A DNA stretch of 64,000 nt from Bradyrhizobium sp. KBS0727 (GTDB lineage Bacteria > Pseudomonadota > Alphaproteobacteria > Rhizobiales > Xanthobacteraceae), in the NCBI RefSeq assembly GCF_005937885.2, contig NZ_CP042176.1, positions 4,273,501 to 4,337,500 of the forward strand, in the 5' to 3' direction. The stretch's first letter is position 1; each line of letters begins with the position of its first letter. The notes beneath the pieces were generated by a model that was given only the letters and a program-made list of their open reading frames with translations, had not been told where the DNA came from and did no database searches. Positions 38,804 through 48,796 of this stretch are shown here, piece after piece. The position numbers and the translations under genes were made by a program.

Positions 38804-40054
38804 ATGGACCGTTTATTGCGTTATTTCCTGGGTCAGTTCATTCGCCGCGGCACGATGACCTTCACGGCCGTGAGCGGGGCCAGCTTTACCTGCGGCGACG
38901 GCAGCGGCCGACCGATCTCGGTACGGTTCCTGAGCGAACGGACCCAACGCCGGATCCTGCTCAATCCAGAACTGGCGCTCGGCGAAGCCTATATGGATGG
39001 CACGTTTGTGGTCGAGAACGGCTCGATCGCGGATGCACTCGAAATCCTGCTCGATCAGCCCGGAATGGTGCCGCGCTGGGCCCAGCTGCAATGGTGGCTA
39101 CGCTACTTCGGCAGGCACATCGGGCAACTCAACTGGCGCGGCCGCTCGAAAGACAATGTCGCCCATCATTATGATCTCGACGGGCGGCTCTATTCCCTCT
39201 TTCTCGACGCCGACAAGCAATATAGTTGCGCCTATTTCGAAACGCCGGACACCACGCTCGATGATGCCCAACTCGCCAAGAAGCGGCACCTCGCCGCCAA
39301 GCTTTTGATCGAGCCCGGCAACCGCGTACTCGACATAGGCTCCGGCTGGGGCGGTCTTGCCCTTTATCTTGCGGAAACGACCGGTGCCGAGGTTACCGGT
39401 ATCACGCTCTCGACCGAACAGTTGCAGGCTGCGAACGCCCGCGCGGCAGAGAAGCGCCTGACGGATTCGGCGAGATTTCTCCTTGCCGACTATCGCGACG
39501 TTCCGGGCCGGTTCGACCGGATCGTGTCGGTCGGCATGTTCGAACATGTCGGCGTCGGCTTCTACGAGAAATTTTTTCGGCGATGCGCCGAGCTTCTCAG
39601 CGATGACGGCGTGATGGTGCTGCATTCGATCGGCCGCTCGACCGGCCCCGACGTGACCAGCCCCTGGATCACGAAGTACATTTTTCCGGGCGGCTATATC
39701 CCCGCCGTCTCCGAGGTCGTGCCCGCGATCGAGCGCGCCGGCCTGTTGATGTGCGACATCGAGATTCTCAGGCTGCATTACGCCGAAACGCTGAAAGCCT
39801 GGCGCGAACGGTTCATGGCGCGGCGGGAAGAGGCCGTGCGGCTATATGACGAGCGCTTTGCACGGATGTGGGAGTTCTATCTGGCGGGTTCGGAGATGTC
39901 GTTCCGCAAGCAAAATCTGATGAATTTCCAGATCCAGCTCACCCGGCGCCAGGGCATTGTGCCGATCACCCGCGATTACATCGCGCGTGAAGAAGCCAAG
40001 CTGCGCGAGATTGAGGGCCGCAGGCAACCACGGCTGCAACTGGCCGGCGAATAA
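38804..40054 (+). CDS. cfa: Cyclopropane-fatty-acyl-phospholipid synthase
   Basis: A 416-residue enzyme that adds a SAM-derived methylene to the double bond of membrane phospholipid chains. N-terminal lipid-binding domain, then YSCAYF (140-145), SAM-binding VLDIGSGWGG (175-184), and FEHVG near 237. Other members of this family methylate mycolates or tuberculostearate, but those are actinobacterial. It is monocistronic with a stress-type promoter candidate upstream. Confidence 0.93.
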   Translation: MDRLLRYFLGQFIRRGTMTFTAVSGASFTCGDGSGRPISVRFLSERTQRRILLNPELALGEAYMDGTFVVENGSIADALEILLDQPGMVPRWAQLQWWLRYFGRHIGQLNWRGRSKDNVAHHYDLDGRLYSLFLDADKQYSCAYFETPDTTLDDAQLAKKRHLAAKLLIEPGNRVLDIGSGWGGLALYLAETTGAEVTGITLSTEQLQAANARAAEKRLTDSARFLLADYRDVPGRFDRIVSVGMFEHVGVGFYEKFFRRCAELLSDDGVMVLHSIGRSTGPDVTSPWITKYIFPGGYIPAVSEVVPAIERAGLLMCDIEILRLHYAETLKAWRERFMARREEAVRLYDERFARMWEFYLAGSEMSFRKQNLMNFQIQLTRRQGIVPITRDYIAREEAKLREIEGRRQPRLQLAGE

Positions 40055-40065
40055 CGGCGGATACC

Positions 40066-40272
40066 CTAGTGACGCAGGCCGTAAGGTGACGCGTACGGCC
40101 CGTAAACACTTGCCGGACGGGCAAGCTGCGCGCGCAGGGCGGCAAGCACTTGGGCGTCACAGGGAACGGCACGCATTTCAGGGCGCGACACCTCTTCAAA
40201 GGTATCGATCAGCATCGACAGCCATGCGCGCTGTTCGCTTCCCGATCGCCACGTCTGGAGTGCCTGACCCAT
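40066..40272 (-). CDS. Small hypothetical protein, 68 aa
   Basis: Begins MGQALQTWRSGSEQRAWL and has a helical, mixed-charge middle and a Tyr/Pro/Gly tail. AGGGA precedes the ATG. Convergent with cfa, 11 nt away. No relatives come to mind. Confidence 0.5.
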   Translation of the reverse strand: MGQALQTWRSGSEQRAWLSMLIDTFEEVSRPEMRAVPCDAQVLAALRAQLARPASVYGPYASPYGLRH

Positions 40273-40476
40273 CGTGTTCCCTGACTGTCCAAGTTTCCTG
40301 ACCGTTCAAGTCCGTCGCCGTTACCAACCCAAAAACCGTCGGCCCGTTCCAAATTTCCGCCTGGCTCCCTGCCGGTTTCTTGCCGGTTTCTTGGGCCACT
40401 ACCTGCCCCGAAGAAATACGGGCTGATGTGATCCAGTTCACAGAGTCCCCTGCCGGTCTGGCGTAGATCTCCGGAC

Positions 40477-40599
40477 ATGGCCCAGAAACCCTACCCAGCA
40501 TCGTTCGATCCGAAAGCCGACCTCAGGACCGACTACGCCTTGATCGCAACTGGCGTAGGCGCTGCCCTGATCGCCTTGATCTATCTCATCCTGATTTGA
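40477..40599 (+). CDS. Forty-residue single-span membrane peptide
   Basis: MAQKPYPASFDPKADLRTDY followed by one hydrophobic helix rich in Ala/Ile/Leu that runs to the C-terminus. The reading frame is clean with a TGA stop; the ribosome site is weak. Such tail-anchored micropeptides are easily missed. Function unknown. Confidence 0.5.
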   Translation: MAQKPYPASFDPKADLRTDYALIATGVGAALIALIYLILI

Positions 40600-40904
40600 T
40601 CAACGCTTAAGACCCCGGCCGGAACACGCCCTCGCCCTTCGATTAAGTCCATCCATCTGGCGATAAGGTTCAGGCCGCCCCTCAATTTTGTGCGGCATTT
40701 TATCGAATGCGCTTCGGCCGCGGCTCCCGTTGCCGGCCAACTCCCGTCAAGCGGAATGCGCAAGCACCGTCAGGATTCACAAATCGCATTGTGTGAATCG
40801 GGCATAAGGCCTACGCGGACTTTCGGATTGCACAGAGGGAGCGCTTTATCGCGCCCCGCAGGGAATCCTGACAAAAGCCAAAAATCCGAAGAACATCACA
40901 CGCT
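40600..40904. promoter_or_regulatory. dnaB upstream region with dyad
   Basis: A 305-bp gap without a gene. It contains a perfect inverted repeat, GATTCACA-n10-TGTGAATC (40774-40799), about 105 nt before the dnaB start. No clear -35/-10 pair was identified. Confidence 0.4.
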
Positions 40905-42407
40905 ATGGCCATGACTGATTCGAACGTCCTCAAGCTCGCCCCCGACGTGGGAACTCCCGCCTATCGGAGCGCACCGCACAATATCGAGGCGGAGCAGAGC
41001 CTGCTGGGCGCGATCCTGGTCAATAACGACGCGTTCTACCGGGTTTCGGACTTTCTGGAGCCGAAGCACTTCTTCGAGCAAATTCACCAATCCATCTTCG
41101 AGACAGCCGGTAGTCTAATCCGGATGGGCAAGGTTGCGACCCCTGTCACGCTCAAGAGCTTCTTCCCCGTCGACGCCGACATCTTCGGACTGACGCCAAG
41201 CCAGTACCTCGCCCGCGTGGCGGCCGAGGCGACCACGATCATCAACGCCCAGGACTACGGCCGGACCATTTACGACATGGCACTGCGCCGTGACCTGATC
41301 CGGGTCGGCGAGGACATGGTCAACGTCGCTTTCGACGCACCGGTCGATTTTGCTCCCCGTGCACAGATCGAAGAAGCCGAACGCCAGCTCTATGCACTGG
41401 CGGAGTCAGGGCGCTATGAGGGCGGTTTTCAGCGCTTTTCGCAAGCGATGACAACCGCACTCGACATGGCGGCGAATGCCTTCCAGCGAGACGGTAAACT
41501 CTCAGGCATCGCCACTGGCTTGCGCGACCTCGATACCAAGATGGGCGGTCTGCAGCGGTCCGATTTGGTCATCGTCGCCGGCCGCCCCGGCATGGGCAAG
41601 ACGGCGCTTGCGACCAACATCGCCTACAATATTGCAAGGGCCCATGAAGCTGAGCTGCAGCCCGACGGCACCACGAAAACCGTCAATGGCGGCATCGTCG
41701 GCTTTTTCTCCTGCGAAATGTCGGCCGAACAGCTCGCCACCCGTATTCTCGCCGAGCAGACCAGCATCGCCTCCAGCATGATCCGTCGTGGCGGCATTAC
41801 CCAAAACGAGTTCGACAAGATTCGCGACTACACGATCCAGCTGGAGCATCTACCGCTCTTCGTGGACGAAACCGGCGGCTTGTCGATTTCGCAACTAACG
41901 GCGCGCGCGCGCCGGCTGAAACGACAGAAGGGTCTCGATCTTCTGGTGATCGACTATATCCAGCTGCTGCAGGGATCCGGCAAACGTTCCGACAATCGCG
42001 TGCAGGAAGTCACCGAGATCACCACCAATCTCAAGGCGCTGGCCAAGGAGCTCAACGTCCCGATCATCGCGCTGTCGCAGCTCTCGCGTCAGGTCGAAAA
42101 CCGCGACGACAAGCGCCCGCAACTGGCCGACCTGCGTGAATCCGGTTCGATCGAACAGGACGCGGACGTCGTGATCTTCGTGTACCGCGAGGAATATTAC
42201 CTCGCCAACAAGGAGCCACGCGCGGGAACCCCGGAGCACGCGACCTGGCAGTTGGACATGGAGCGCGCGTTGGGCAAGGCCGAAATCATCATCGGCAAGC
42301 AGCGCCATGGCCCCACCGGCACGGTGGAAGTCCATTTCGAGGGCCAGTTCACCCGGTTCAGCGACCTCGCGCATGACGGCACGTTGCCCGACCGCAACCT
42401 CTATTGA
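40905..42407 (+). CDS. dnaB: Replicative DNA helicase DnaB
   Basis: A 500-residue hexameric helicase. N-terminal domain APHNIEAEQSLLGAIL, linker, then RecA-like motor with Walker A GRPGMGKT (226-233), CEMSAEQLATR, Walker B LLVIDYIQLL, and ALSQLSRQVENR with the arginine-finger region. An insert of about 15 residues (HEAELQPDGTTKTVNGG) sits after Walker A, as in other alphaproteobacteria. No intein. Confidence 0.97.
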   Translation: MAMTDSNVLKLAPDVGTPAYRSAPHNIEAEQSLLGAILVNNDAFYRVSDFLEPKHFFEQIHQSIFETAGSLIRMGKVATPVTLKSFFPVDADIFGLTPSQYLARVAAEATTIINAQDYGRTIYDMALRRDLIRVGEDMVNVAFDAPVDFAPRAQIEEAERQLYALAESGRYEGGFQRFSQAMTTALDMAANAFQRDGKLSGIATGLRDLDTKMGGLQRSDLVIVAGRPGMGKTALATNIAYNIARAHEAELQPDGTTKTVNGGIVGFFSCEMSAEQLATRILAEQTSIASSMIRRGGITQNEFDKIRDYTIQLEHLPLFVDETGGLSISQLTARARRLKRQKGLDLLVIDYIQLLQGSGKRSDNRVQEVTEITTNLKALAKELNVPIIALSQLSRQVENRDDKRPQLADLRESGSIEQDADVVIFVYREEYYLANKEPRAGTPEHATWQLDMERALGKAEIIIGKQRHGPTGTVEVHFEGQFTRFSDLAHDGTLPDRNLY

Positions 42408-42455
42408 CGCGGCTTCCGCGGTTGAACCGCCGCGAAGGCCTGCGTAAAATGCGGC

Positions 42456-43694
42456 ATGAACATCGCCTCTGACCCCAAATCCATCCCGCCAAGTAGCCTG
42501 CTCTCCCCCGAGGCAAACCAGGCCGCCGCGCTCGCGAGCACGACCGGCGTACTGACGGTCGATCTCGACGCCATCGTCGCCAACTGGCGCAAGCTCGAGA
42601 AGACGGCGGTTCCGGCCGAATGCGCCGGCGTGGTAAAGGCGGATGCTTATGGCTGCGGCGCCGAACAGGTCGCCCGTGCGCTCGCCAATGCCGGCTGCAA
42701 GACGTTTTTCGTAGCCACCCTCGGTGAGGCGCGCGTGGTCCGTGCCGCGGTGCCTGCGGCTTCGATCTACACGCTCGACGGCTTCTTCCAGAACACCGGC
42801 GACAGCTACGCCGCGATCGACTGCAGACCCGTCATCGGAGACCTCAACGAGCTCGCGGAATGGGACGTGTTCTGCCGCCGCTCCGGCTGGTCGGGCGGCG
42901 CCGCCATTCACATCGACACCGGCATGAACCGGCTTGGCCTGACGGTTGCCGAGGCGCAGGGCATCATCCCCCGCATCAATGCCGGCGATCACGGCATTAC
43001 GCTCGTGATGAGCCACCTCGCCTCCGCCGAATTGCTCAACAATCCGCTCAATGCCAGGCAGCTCACGGCCTTCCGTGAAATCGCGAGCCTGTTCGCGGGC
43101 GTACCGGCGTCGCTGGCGAATTCCTCGGGTGTGTTTCTCGGGGCCCAGTTCCAGTTCGACCTGGTCCGGCCGGGAGCCGCGCTTTACGGCATCAATCCGA
43201 CGCCCGAAGCCGACAATCCGATGCAGCCGGTCGTCGAATTGAAGGCGCGCATCGTGCAGGTTCGCAATGTCGAGCGCGGCGAGACCGTCGGCTATGGCGG
43301 CACCTGGACCGCGCGGCGGCCGACCCGAATCGCGCTCGTATCGGCGGGCTATGCCGACGGATATTTCCGCGCGGCCAGCGCCAATGACGGCACCCGCGGC
43401 GCCGAGGTCGTGGTCGCCGGCAAGCGCTGCCCGATCGCGGGACGGATTTCGATGGACCTGATCGCGGTCGATATCACCGATATCGAGAAGAACGCGGCGC
43501 GCCGCGGTCATATGGTGACGCTGATCGGCGAAGGCATCACGGTCGACGAACTCGCCCATCATTTCGGCACCATCGGCTACGAGGTGCTGACCAGTCTCGG
43601 CAAGCGCTATGCGCGGGTCTACAAGGGCGGTGACGCACCGGCGAAGGAGCCCGCCGCCGCGGCGCCCGCAGATCCTGTCGCTGCATCGGACTAG
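42456..43694 (+). CDS. alr: Alanine racemase
   Basis: A 412-residue PLP enzyme that makes D-alanine for peptidoglycan. The PLP lysine is K61 (VVKADAYG) and the second base Y299 (AGYADGY). The N-terminus has about 30 extra residues before TTGVLTVDLDAI, and the C-terminus an Ala/Pro tail. It lies 48 nt after dnaB, as in many proteobacteria. Confidence 0.95.
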   Translation: MNIASDPKSIPPSSLLSPEANQAAALASTTGVLTVDLDAIVANWRKLEKTAVPAECAGVVKADAYGCGAEQVARALANAGCKTFFVATLGEARVVRAAVPAASIYTLDGFFQNTGDSYAAIDCRPVIGDLNELAEWDVFCRRSGWSGGAAIHIDTGMNRLGLTVAEAQGIIPRINAGDHGITLVMSHLASAELLNNPLNARQLTAFREIASLFAGVPASLANSSGVFLGAQFQFDLVRPGAALYGINPTPEADNPMQPVVELKARIVQVRNVERGETVGYGGTWTARRPTRIALVSAGYADGYFRAASANDGTRGAEVVVAGKRCPIAGRISMDLIAVDITDIEKNAARRGHMVTLIGEGITVDELAHHFGTIGYEVLTSLGKRYARVYKGGDAPAKEPAAAAPADPVAASD

Positions 43695-43946
43695 ACTTGG
43701 GCGGGGATTCGGCTTGACGCCAGCTTGATGAACGCCAGAGTCGTTAATGCTCTGAATTTATTACTTCCGGTCTCGGCGCAATAACGGACATGGCCGGACT
43801 TGCTGCCGATCCGACTCGGTAGCGTTTGACCCAACTGCGACATTAGCCAGTGTTTCATATTGCAGTAGCGAAGCGGATTTCAGGCCCCCTTCCTAAGCAT
43901 TCCCTTAGGCTGGTAGGGTGGGAACCTCCCAACCGATGGCGGCTTT

Positions 43947-46862
43947 ATGGCAAGGCGTGCCAAGACAGGCGGCGAGGCAAAAAAGCCAGGGCCAAAGGGC
44001 GCTGAACGCGGTTTGGCGCCAGCAACCGCTCGACGTGCCCCTTCGACTGATATTGGACTACAAGAGCAACTCGAAGAAGCCAGGCGTCAGTTGCAGGAGG
44101 CCCGGGAGCGGGAACTGGCGACCGCCGATCTTATCAAAGTCATCGGCCGCTCGAAGTTCGACCTGAAGACCGTGCTGCACAGTCTGGTCGAATCTGCGTG
44201 CCGGTTATGCGAAGCCGACATGGGCAATATTGCTCGGCCGACTGACGACGATTGCTACCGGATCGAGGCGAGTTTTGGCCAATCGTTGGCGCTCAATGAA
44301 GAGTTGACCCGACAGCCGCTTAAGGGAAAAGGCAGTGTGATTGGCCGCACGGCTCTCACGCGAGCCACGGTACACATCCTGGATGCCCAGACTGATCCGG
44401 ATTACGACCAGCAGACCGCTCGCGGCATAGAGGACTGTCACACTATGCTTGGCGTGCCGCTGATGCGTGAAGACAAAGCTATAGGCGTTTTCGGCATGGC
44501 TCGCCGGGCGGTTCGGCCATTCACCGCTCGACAGGTTGAACTCGTCACCACTTTTGCCGACCAGGCAGTGATCGCAATCGAGAACACCAGGCTTTTCAAC
44601 GAAACTAAAGAGGCTCTCGAACGGCAACGTGCGACAACGGAGGTCCTCACCGCTATCTCCGGCTCTATGGCCGACGCCAAACCAGTGTTCGAGGTGATTG
44701 TTCAGAGCTGCGAACGTTTGTTTGAAAGCTCAAGTGTAGGGCTGATGACCGTGCGTGATGGTCAGCTTGATGTTGGTGCTTACGGAGGGCAACGTAGCGA
44801 ACTGATCCAGGCAATGTACCCCGCGCCGCTTACGCGCAATAGTGCCAGCGGGGTCGCGATCCTCGAGCGCCGAACCCTTGTCGTGGAAGATATCGATGCT
44901 CCTGGAGTGCCGCCGATGGCCCGCGACGGATGCCGCGCGCTGGGTATGGGTTCTGCCATTTTTGCACCGCTGCTCGCTGATGGACGAAGTATCGGATGCC
45001 TTTTTGTTGGTCGTCCAAGCAAAGGCTTTTTCGCGCCAGAGCGCATCGCCTTGGTCGAGGCTTTTGCCAATCAGGCGGTGATCGCCATCGAGAACGCACG
45101 GCTATTCAATGAAACTAAGGAGGCGCTGGAGCGGCAGACCGCTACTAGCGATGTGCTCAAGATCATCAGCCGCTCATCTATCGAGCTCGAGATGGTACTC
45201 GACACTCTTGTTCAGGCGGTGGCCCGCCTCTGCCGGGCTGATCAGGTGTATATGTTCCACCTTCGTCATGACCTATGGCACCTGATCGCGGATTACGGAC
45301 TGTCGGCAGAAGCAAGAGCATTTTTTCAGACTCACCCGTTCACGCCTGGTCGGGGCTCTACGTCTGGCCGGGCAGCGATGGAAGGTCGCGCCGTTTCAAT
45401 CACTGATGTCTTGCATGATCCGGAATACACTCTCAGTGAAGGTCAGGCGATCGCCGGCTATCGATCGACCCTTGGCGTTCCGTTGTTTCGGGAGAACACG
45501 CTCATAGGCGTGTTCAGCATCGTACGCACCCGCGTCGATCCTTTCACGAACAAAGAAATCGAACTCGCCTCTACCTTCGCCGATCAGGCGGTGATCGCCA
45601 TCGAGAATGCTCGTCTTTTTCAGGAGCTACGCGAACGGCAGGCCGAGCTTCGGGTCACCTTCGACAATATGGGTGACGGCGTCGCCATGTTCGGCGCCGA
45701 CAAGCGGCTCGCCTCCTGGAACCGTAACTGGCAGAAGATGTTGGATTTAGCTGACCCATTTTTAATCAGCCGTCCGAGCTTTGCCGAACTCTTCCGCTAT
45801 TTGGCGGCACGAGGCGAGTTCGATTCGACTGATCTCAAGGCAGAACTAAGTCGCAGTCTTGATGATACCGGACGGGAGATGCGTTACGAGCGCACTCGTC
45901 CGGACGGACGGGTCATCGAAGTGCGGCGTAATCCGGTGCCGGACGGCGGATTCGTACTTATCTATGCCGACATAACTGAACGCAAGCGCGCCGAAGAGAC
46001 AATACGGATTGCGCGCGATGCTGCCGAAAAGGCGTTGCGGGATTTGCAGGCGGCCCAGGACCGTCTCGTCCAAACAGAAAAGCTCGCCTCCCTTGGCCAG
46101 CTCACGGCCGGCATCGCCCATGAGATCAAAAACCCACTTAATTTCGTCAATAATTTCGCAGCGCTCTCGACCGAGCTCATCGACGAAATGACCGAACTGT
46201 TTGAAAATACCGCGCTTGACGAACGGGACAGGCGGGAGGAACTAGATGAAATTCGAAAGCTTTTGAAAGGCAATCTCGAAAAGGTGGTTCAACACGGCAA
46301 GCGGGCCGACTCCATCGTCAAGAACATGCTGTTGCATTCTCGTGAGGGCTCCGGCGAACGCCGGTCCACCGAGATCAACCGCCTAGTCGAGGAGAGCTTA
46401 AACCTCGCGTATCATGGCGCCCGAGCGGAGAAGCCGGGATTCAGCATCACGCTTAAGCACGACCTTGACCCGGAGGTGGGTGCACTTGACGTTTATCCGC
46501 AGGAGATGACCCGAGCATTACTTAATCTGATTTCCAACGGCTTTTATGCGGCGACGAGGCGCAAGGCAGAGGCCGATGGAGACTTCGAGCCGGTGCTGAG
46601 CGCAGTCACTAAAAAGCTCGGAGATACGATTGAAATTCGGATTCGAGACAACGGTACGGGTATTCCGCCTGAGGCGAGGGAGAGGATGTTCAATCCCTTC
46701 TTCACCACCAAACCGACGGGGGAAGGGACCGGCCTCGGGCTGTCGATGACCCATGATATCATCGTCAAGCAGCACGGGGGCAAGATCGACGTTGAGACCG
46801 AGCAGGGCGCGTTTACTGAGTTCATTGTGAGTCTGCCGCGCGGCAATAGCACCACCCGCTAG
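43947..46862 (+). CDS. Orphan hybrid-sensing histidine kinase: three GAF, one PAS
   Basis: A 971-residue soluble kinase with no transmembrane segment. Order: basic Pro-rich N-tail (1-40), coiled coil, three GAF domains (about 65-225, 235-390, 405-560) that each end in FAxQAVIAIENxRLF, one PAS domain (565-680), coiled coil, phosphoacceptor H725 in GIAHEIKNP, and a HATPase domain with N864, DNGTGIPPEA (901-910) and GEGTGLGLSM. No response regulator is adjacent. GC and codon use look slightly lower than in neighbours. Confidence 0.92.
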   Translation: MARRAKTGGEAKKPGPKGAERGLAPATARRAPSTDIGLQEQLEEARRQLQEARERELATADLIKVIGRSKFDLKTVLHSLVESACRLCEADMGNIARPTDDDCYRIEASFGQSLALNEELTRQPLKGKGSVIGRTALTRATVHILDAQTDPDYDQQTARGIEDCHTMLGVPLMREDKAIGVFGMARRAVRPFTARQVELVTTFADQAVIAIENTRLFNETKEALERQRATTEVLTAISGSMADAKPVFEVIVQSCERLFESSSVGLMTVRDGQLDVGAYGGQRSELIQAMYPAPLTRNSASGVAILERRTLVVEDIDAPGVPPMARDGCRALGMGSAIFAPLLADGRSIGCLFVGRPSKGFFAPERIALVEAFANQAVIAIENARLFNETKEALERQTATSDVLKIISRSSIELEMVLDTLVQAVARLCRADQVYMFHLRHDLWHLIADYGLSAEARAFFQTHPFTPGRGSTSGRAAMEGRAVSITDVLHDPEYTLSEGQAIAGYRSTLGVPLFRENTLIGVFSIVRTRVDPFTNKEIELASTFADQAVIAIENARLFQELRERQAELRVTFDNMGDGVAMFGADKRLASWNRNWQKMLDLADPFLISRPSFAELFRYLAARGEFDSTDLKAELSRSLDDTGREMRYERTRPDGRVIEVRRNPVPDGGFVLIYADITERKRAEETIRIARDAAEKALRDLQAAQDRLVQTEKLASLGQLTAGIAHEIKNPLNFVNNFAALSTELIDEMTELFENTALDERDRREELDEIRKLLKGNLEKVVQHGKRADSIVKNMLLHSREGSGERRSTEINRLVEESLNLAYHGARAEKPGFSITLKHDLDPEVGALDVYPQEMTRALLNLISNGFYAATRRKAEADGDFEPVLSAVTKKLGDTIEIRIRDNGTGIPPEARERMFNPFFTTKPTGEGTGLGLSMTHDIIVKQHGGKIDVETEQGAFTEFIVSLPRGNSTTR

Positions 46863-47013
46863 TCCAGAGCCGGAATGACCGCTACTGGCACATCGCGTCA
46901 TTTCGCTGCGATGCGGAATTTGGTCCGCTATCGGAACTTCGCGTACCTTGGGGGACCGTCCGCCCAGCATTCACGGCCTAGCAAGATAACGAGGTCTGCT
47001 GTCACATGCGCGC

Positions 47014-47784
47014 ATGAAGATCGCCACCTTCAACATCAACAACGTCAACCGGCGCCTGCCGAACCTGCTGGCCTGGCTGCGCGCGGCGAAGCCCGATGCG
47101 GTAAGCTTGCAGGAATTGAAGTCGACCGACGCGGACTTTCCAGTCGCAGCATTCGAGAAGGCCGGCTACGGCGCGGTATGGCAGGGTCAGAAGACCTGGA
47201 ACGGCGTCGCCATTCTGGCGCGGAACGCCGAACCGGTGCTGACCCGCACTGTGCTACCCGGTGACCGCGACGACCACGAGGCCCGCTATATCGAAGCTGC
47301 CGTCAATGGCATTATCCTCACCAGCCTCTATCTGCCGAACGGCAATCCGCAGCCGGGCCCCAAATTCGACTACAAGCTCGACTGGTTCAGGCGGCTGCGG
47401 TCGCATGCCGGCAAGCTCCTGAAGCAGGATATCCCCGTGGTGCTGGCCGGCGACTACAACGTCGCGCCGACGGAGATGGATATCTATCCGACCAGGTCGT
47501 GGGACAAGGACGCGCTGATCCAGCCGAAGAGCCGCGCCGCCTTCAAGACATTGGTGGAACAAGGCTGGACCGATGCGATCCGCACCCTGCATCCGTCCAA
47601 GCCGATGTTCACGTTCTGGGACTACAAGCGTAACCGCTGGCCGCGCGACGCAGGATTGCGGCTCGATCATCTCTTGTTGAGCCCGGTGCTGGCGCCGCGC
47701 CTGACCAAGGCCGGCGTCGACCGCAAGGTGCGCGGCGAGGAAGGCGCCAGCGACCACGCGCCGGCCTGGATCGTGTTGAAGTGA
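47014..47784 (+). CDS. xthA: Exodeoxyribonuclease III (XthA family)
   Basis: A 256-residue AP endonuclease/3'-5' exonuclease of base excision repair. Motifs: ATFNINNVNRR at the N-terminus, LQELKSTD (metal Glu), GDYNVAP, and SDHAP at the C-terminus. The stop codon lies in a perfect 14-bp tandem duplication (47775-47802). Confidence 0.93.
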   Translation: MKIATFNINNVNRRLPNLLAWLRAAKPDAVSLQELKSTDADFPVAAFEKAGYGAVWQGQKTWNGVAILARNAEPVLTRTVLPGDRDDHEARYIEAAVNGIILTSLYLPNGNPQPGPKFDYKLDWFRRLRSHAGKLLKQDIPVVLAGDYNVAPTEMDIYPTRSWDKDALIQPKSRAAFKTLVEQGWTDAIRTLHPSKPMFTFWDYKRNRWPRDAGLRLDHLLLSPVLAPRLTKAGVDRKVRGEEGASDHAPAWIVLK

Positions 47785-47802
47785 AGCTGTTGAAGTGAAG
47801 CT
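47775..47802. repeat. 14-bp tandem duplication across the xthA stop codon
   Basis: Two perfect copies of GTTGAAGTGAAGCT; each carries a TGA, the first being the xthA stop. The second copy runs into the stop of the convergent gene. Confidence 0.85.
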
Positions 47803-48796
47803 ATTGCGGGACAATGCCCGCCGCCCGAATGAGCGGCAGCAAACGCGCCTCTTCGCTGGCGCGGAACGCGATGAGCTCGGCGGGCGACGTCGGCCAGGCA
47901 GTGGCGCCGAGTTCCTCGAAGCGTCGCTTCAGGTCCGGATCGCCTAACGCCTTCAGCGTCTGTTCGTTGATCTGCGCGATCGTGTCCTGGGGCATGCCGG
48001 CCGGGCCGCACAAAGCGGCCCATGACGTCATCTCGTAACCCGGCAGCAGCTCGGCCATCGCCGGCGTATCCGGCAGCGCCGGGCTCCGCGTTCTCCCCGT
48101 CACCGCGATCGGCTTGACCGAGCCTTCGCGCACGGCCGAAAGCGAGCCCGGCAGATTGTCGAACAGCATGTTCACTCGTCCGGCCAAAAGGTCCATCAGC
48201 GCGGGATTGCCGCCCTTGTAGGGAATATGCTGCACGTCGACGCCGGCCATGCTCTTCATCATCTCGCCGGAAAGATGCAGCGTGGTGCCGATGCCGGCCG
48301 AGGCGTAGTTATATTTGCCCGGATTCTGCTTGAGCAGCGCGAGCAGATCCTTGGCGTTCGATGCGGGAAAGTCCTTGGCGGCCACCAGAATGTTCGGCAA
48401 CTGCCACAGGCCGCTGATGAACGTAAAATCATCGGCCGGTTTATAGGGCAGCTTCGCATAGGTGCCGATCGCGATCACGTTGTTGGCGATCCCACCCATG
48501 CCGACCGTGTAACCGTCCGGCGTGGACTTGGCGACGGCATCGTTGGCGATCACGCCGCCGGCGCCGACACGATTCTCGACCACGAATTGCTGCCCGGTCA
48601 GGGCGCTCATCTTCTGGCAGAACACGCGCGAAAGGCTGTCGGTGGCGCCTCCCGCGGCGAAGCCGAGCACATAGCGCACCGCGCGCGTGGGCCAGGTCTG
48701 CTCCGCACGTGCGATGTGGGGAAATAAAGGCGCTGCGCCAAGCAAAGCGAGCGCGCGACGACGGTCGATCTCGGCCCCTATCCTGGCCCTTGGCAT
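47801..48796 (-). CDS. Tripartite tricarboxylate-type (Bug) binding protein, copy A
   Basis: A 331-residue periplasmic binding protein of the TctC/Bug family: signal with an internal Arg stretch (DRRRALALLG), then FAAGGATDSLSRVF, ENRVGAGGVIANDAVAKS and IPYKGGNPALMDLLAGRV. The start at 48796 has AGGGAG upstream. No TctA or TctB membrane genes lie nearby, as is common for this expanded family. It is divergent from a paralogue 171 nt away. Confidence 0.9.
   Translation of the reverse strand: MPRARIGAEIDRRRALALLGAAPLFPHIARAEQTWPTRAVRYVLGFAAGGATDSLSRVFCQKMSALTGQQFVVENRVGAGGVIANDAVAKSTPDGYTVGMGGIANNVIAIGTYAKLPYKPADDFTFISGLWQLPNILVAAKDFPASNAKDLLALLKQNPGKYNYASAGIGTTLHLSGEMMKSMAGVDVQHIPYKGGNPALMDLLAGRVNMLFDNLPGSLSAVREGSVKPIAVTGRTRSPALPDTPAMAELLPGYEMTSWAALCGPAGMPQDTIAQINEQTLKALGDPDLKRRFEELGATAWPTSPAELIAFRASEEARLLPLIRAAGIVPQ

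Noticed and set aside
41895..43562. A long minus-strand frame across dnaB and alr
   Set aside because: It spans two real genes and has no family resemblance.
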